Source: Carettochelys insculpta
Lineage: Eukaryota; Chordata; Testudines; Carettochelyidae
Assembly (NCBI RefSeq): GCF_033958435.1
Contig: NC_134137.1
Coordinates: 254,184,501 to 254,248,500 of the forward strand
Length of the DNA stretch: 64,000 nucleotides
Direction: 5' to 3'
The position numbers and the translations under genes are program-made. The notes under the pieces are model-generated. The model saw only the letters and a program-made list of their open reading frames with translations. It was not told the origin of the DNA and made no database searches. Below are positions 48,117 through 64,000 of the stretch, piece after piece. Each line of letters opens with the position of its first letter. The stretch's first letter is position 1.

Positions 48117-49401
48117 TTGCCTAATATGTAAGAGTCTCACAAAATGCTTTGTTTAAATCAGCTGAAAAGGAAACCACCATTCTCACCAATTTCCTTCCCC
48201 ATGACCATTTATGATGGATCTCATTCTATTCCCTGGTCCATCGCGGGAAGAGGCAGAAACTCTATGGAAGAACCTGACACATCAATTCATGTTGCTCTGG
48301 AGGAGTGGTGCCTGCATGATAAATTTGGAGTAGCAGGGAAGCTGAGTGCTGGGGATCCATACTTAGAGCTCATACTGTGTATCACAAGGTTATGAGTGGT
48401 ATATTGTGCAGCCATATCAGGTTGGTGCAGAACCTGTGGGCAAGTAGTAGAGACCGGTTAGGTAGCCATACCAAAGGAGTTCCAATAATACACTCAACCA
48501 ACATCCCAGCCTTAAGACAAGCAAGCTATCTGCCTTTGAGACTGGACTGGACTGGACTGGACTGAACTCCAAATACAAAATTAAGGAATGTTAGTACCTA
48601 CAGCCCTCCCCTTTCCAAACCTGATTGGGAACTGCTATTGTTTCACCTTAAATTGAAAATGTCTAAACCACTGTAGCTAGCGTATTTGCAAACCACCCCT
48701 TCCTTTAGCTGCATGTGTACAAGGAGTTAAGATCTACTTGATCTAAGCTTCTAAATCCAAACTGTCTTCAGGGCATTCCAGGGGTGTGGTACACCTGGTA
48801 TGCTGCAAGAACCTCAGAAGCATGGTGTACCACAGCAGAAGCAGCTGTAATAATTGTGCTGTTTCTTATGTCAGACATCCTGCCTTCCATCTACATTTTA
48901 AACATCTAAATACTTAATTAGGTAACAGATCATACTAGAAGGTTTGATCATGTTTTGGGGCATAACATAAAGGCTATAAAAAAATTGGTTTTCAAATTTT
49001 TGAGGGATAACACAGACAAATGCAGAGTTCTGTCAACAACAATTTATAGGTGTAAAACGCTCCCTCTTTTGTCGACAGAAGGCCCCTTCTTTTGACAAAC
49101 TCTAGTGGAGACAGCCTTGGAGATTTTTTTTTTTTAAAAATGTGCCTTGCAAATTAGTATTTCAGCATAAAAAACAAATGATGTCATTGCTGCAGCTTGT
49201 ACTGTAGAATACATACAAGATATTTAGAATTGCTTTTAAGTTCTTGACTCCTTTTGAACACTTAATTTCAAGGGTAACAGATACTGAACAAGCTGCAGAA
49301 AGTTCTTAAGAGTTGAGTTGCTTTACATCTTTCCATCACCATCTAAAACATGCCTCTTTGGAGAACTTCAAACACACTATGTGCTAGAACGATGTAGTAA
49401 A
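48117..49401. other. Intergenic sequence near PYROXD1 3' end
   Basis: A short (GGACT)5 tract at 48541-48565, and a MITE remnant at 49017-49115 ('gagttctgtcaacaacaatt', 'ttttgtcgacagaagg', 'ctagtggagacagcc'). Nothing else recognised. Confidence 0.5.
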
Positions 49402-49407
49402 TTTATT
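49402..49407 (-). promoter_or_regulatory. Candidate PYROXD1 poly(A) signal
   Basis: AATAAA on the minus strand, about 720 bases beyond the PYROXD1 stop codon. It is preceded by AT-rich 3' UTR-like sequence. Confidence 0.45.
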
Positions 49408-50129
49408 TTAGTGGCACAAACAAAAATGACAATTATTTTGCAATTCACAGTTAAATATTCCATTTATAATTATCATAATACATGTTTTAGGCTTTAATGC
49501 TGCCACTAACTCCTCCCTGGAAACAATGATGTGGGACAGTGCAAATAAGCCTTGAGGGAAAATAAAGTCTTACCAAAAAAAGGTCCTCTTTAATAGCGTT
49601 CTCCTTAAATGACAGAATCAAGTACCTAGGGAGAACCTGCACACACATTTGGGAACAAAGGGCCCCAAAAATCTTAGTCCATGTCCTGGACTTCCCCTTT
49701 TGAGAATGGGTTGAGAAAAAGCTGTATGATGCCTGAACTGACATGATGTGGCAGTTGCCAAGAGTGAAGTTCTCACAGGGGAGCCTCTTACTACCAGTTT
49801 TCCTACAGGTGGTACCGAATATGCAGTGTGGGTGCTACCCACTCTTTAAGTGGCCTTGTGCTCTATTCCACTCAAAGCTGCTATCTGGAACTTCTAGAAG
49901 CCAGCGCAGTACTCACGACACTCTGGATTTGCTAATTTAAGAATGACAAGGAATTAAAAGTAGGCGTAAAACAACATATAATTCCAATCTGATCACCACC
50001 CTTCAAGTTTTTCAAGTGCTGTATTACCAAAATGTGAAAAACTCATGTTTTTAAAAAAGAACTATAATTCCCAATCTGATTTATAGCAGAGTTGTACACA
50101 TTTTGCTCATGGACAGCAATGTTTTTGTT

Positions 50130-63321
<13,192 letters not shown>

Positions 63322-64000
63322 CTGATAAAAGATTAAAAAGGAAAACCATCTATAAGTCAACTATAAGGTGCATGTAAAAATCACAGTATTTTGCTTGCAT
63401 CAAAACTGTAACTGGCTATTGGAAAAGTAAAAAAAAAAAAAAAATTATGCAAGTCCTCTCTCACTAACTGATTAAATATCCAGCAGTTTACACTATGCTC
63501 ACGACAATGCTATGTGAGCTCCTAAATCAGTAAAATGGAATTGCATATAGTAAATTCAATAAGAATACAAGGCAAAATATAAAGTTTGCCTCTTGGTGGC
63601 ACTCTGTATTTTATTATGGTGTTGAGGGAAAAGTTTGTTTTGTCCATCAGACTGTTTTTCACACTGCTTTACTGGACCAAGTGCTATTATGTCAGAAATT
63701 ACTGCTGTATTTTAGAATGGAAAGCTGTGATTAATTTACATGTATGCACACATAATTACGCTGGGGCACTATGGGGCATAAACAGTTGTTTTACGAGATC
63801 TGTGCTGTGGTGGTGTGTGGGGGCGAGCAGCTGGGGAAGCCACTTGAGCAGAGTTATGCTATAGCAGCACAGCATTAGGGCCACCCAATGTTACAGGGCA
63901 GGGGTTATTAAACCCCTTACAGGTCTGGCTGATCCCCAAAATATCACAATGACCACAACTGGGGACCTCCCTAAAACAAAACAAAAAATACAACATATTA
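63322..64000 (-). other. PYROXD1 intron 3 (part)
   Basis: Upstream of exon 4 on the minus strand. Contains an A14 run (63430-63443); no exon seen. Exons 1-3 are expected beyond the right edge. Confidence 0.55.

Overview
This is vertebrate nuclear DNA, most likely from a turtle. Three spliced genes are recognisable by conserved protein sequence and clean GT-AG exon boundaries. The repeats are of reptile type: CR1 LINEs with the 3' end seen in turtles, a DIRS retrotransposon, MIR-like SINEs, hAT and Tc1/mariner-Tigger elements, and many short palindromic MITEs. The species call is inference from repeat content; the gene calls rest on the exons themselves.

Layout. 1-1355: first coding exon (minus strand) and part of intron 1 of GOLT1B, whose remaining exons lie left of the window. 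About 950-1760: GC-rich bidirectional promoter with four CCAAT/ATTGG boxes. About 1600-43450: the RECQL gene (RecQ1 DNA helicase, plus strand). Its 14 coding exons add up to 1980 nt, that is 659 residues plus stop, with every exon junction in phase. 43.5-49.4 kb: sequence between the two convergent 3' ends. 49.4-64.0 kb: the 3' part of PYROXD1 (minus strand), 9 coding exons, 408 codons plus stop, with the N-terminal exons beyond the right edge. The order GOLT1B / RECQL / PYROXD1 matches the known vertebrate arrangement: GOLT1B and RECQL head to head, RECQL and PYROXD1 tail to tail.

Mobile DNA makes up much of the non-coding sequence. RECQL intron 8 (12.7 kb) contains a complete but dead Tigger-like transposon (17776-21049) with a MITE nested inside, and a roughly 6 kb DIRS-like tyrosine-recombinase retrotransposon (about 21965-28018) with inverted termini, damaged gag and RT/RNase H regions, and an uninterrupted recombinase frame. 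Two families of palindromic MITEs (five and three copies) share the terminal core TGTCTACACT and 3-bp target duplications. A second MITE family begins CAGGTTGAACC and has four copies. Several hAT elements keep recognisable 8-bp duplications, and one of them has been split by a CR1.

Points worth a second look are mostly in RECQL: a (TG)22-T5 tract at the acceptor of exon 8, resembling the CFTR intron 8 arrangement; complementary G19 and C19 runs inside one intron, the C-run beside the exon 3 acceptor; and Phe in place of the Tyr that in human RECQ1 (Y564) sits at the tip of the strand-separating beta-hairpin. I found no unmistakably new gene system; the most novel-looking material is the MITE families and the DIRS terminal architecture.
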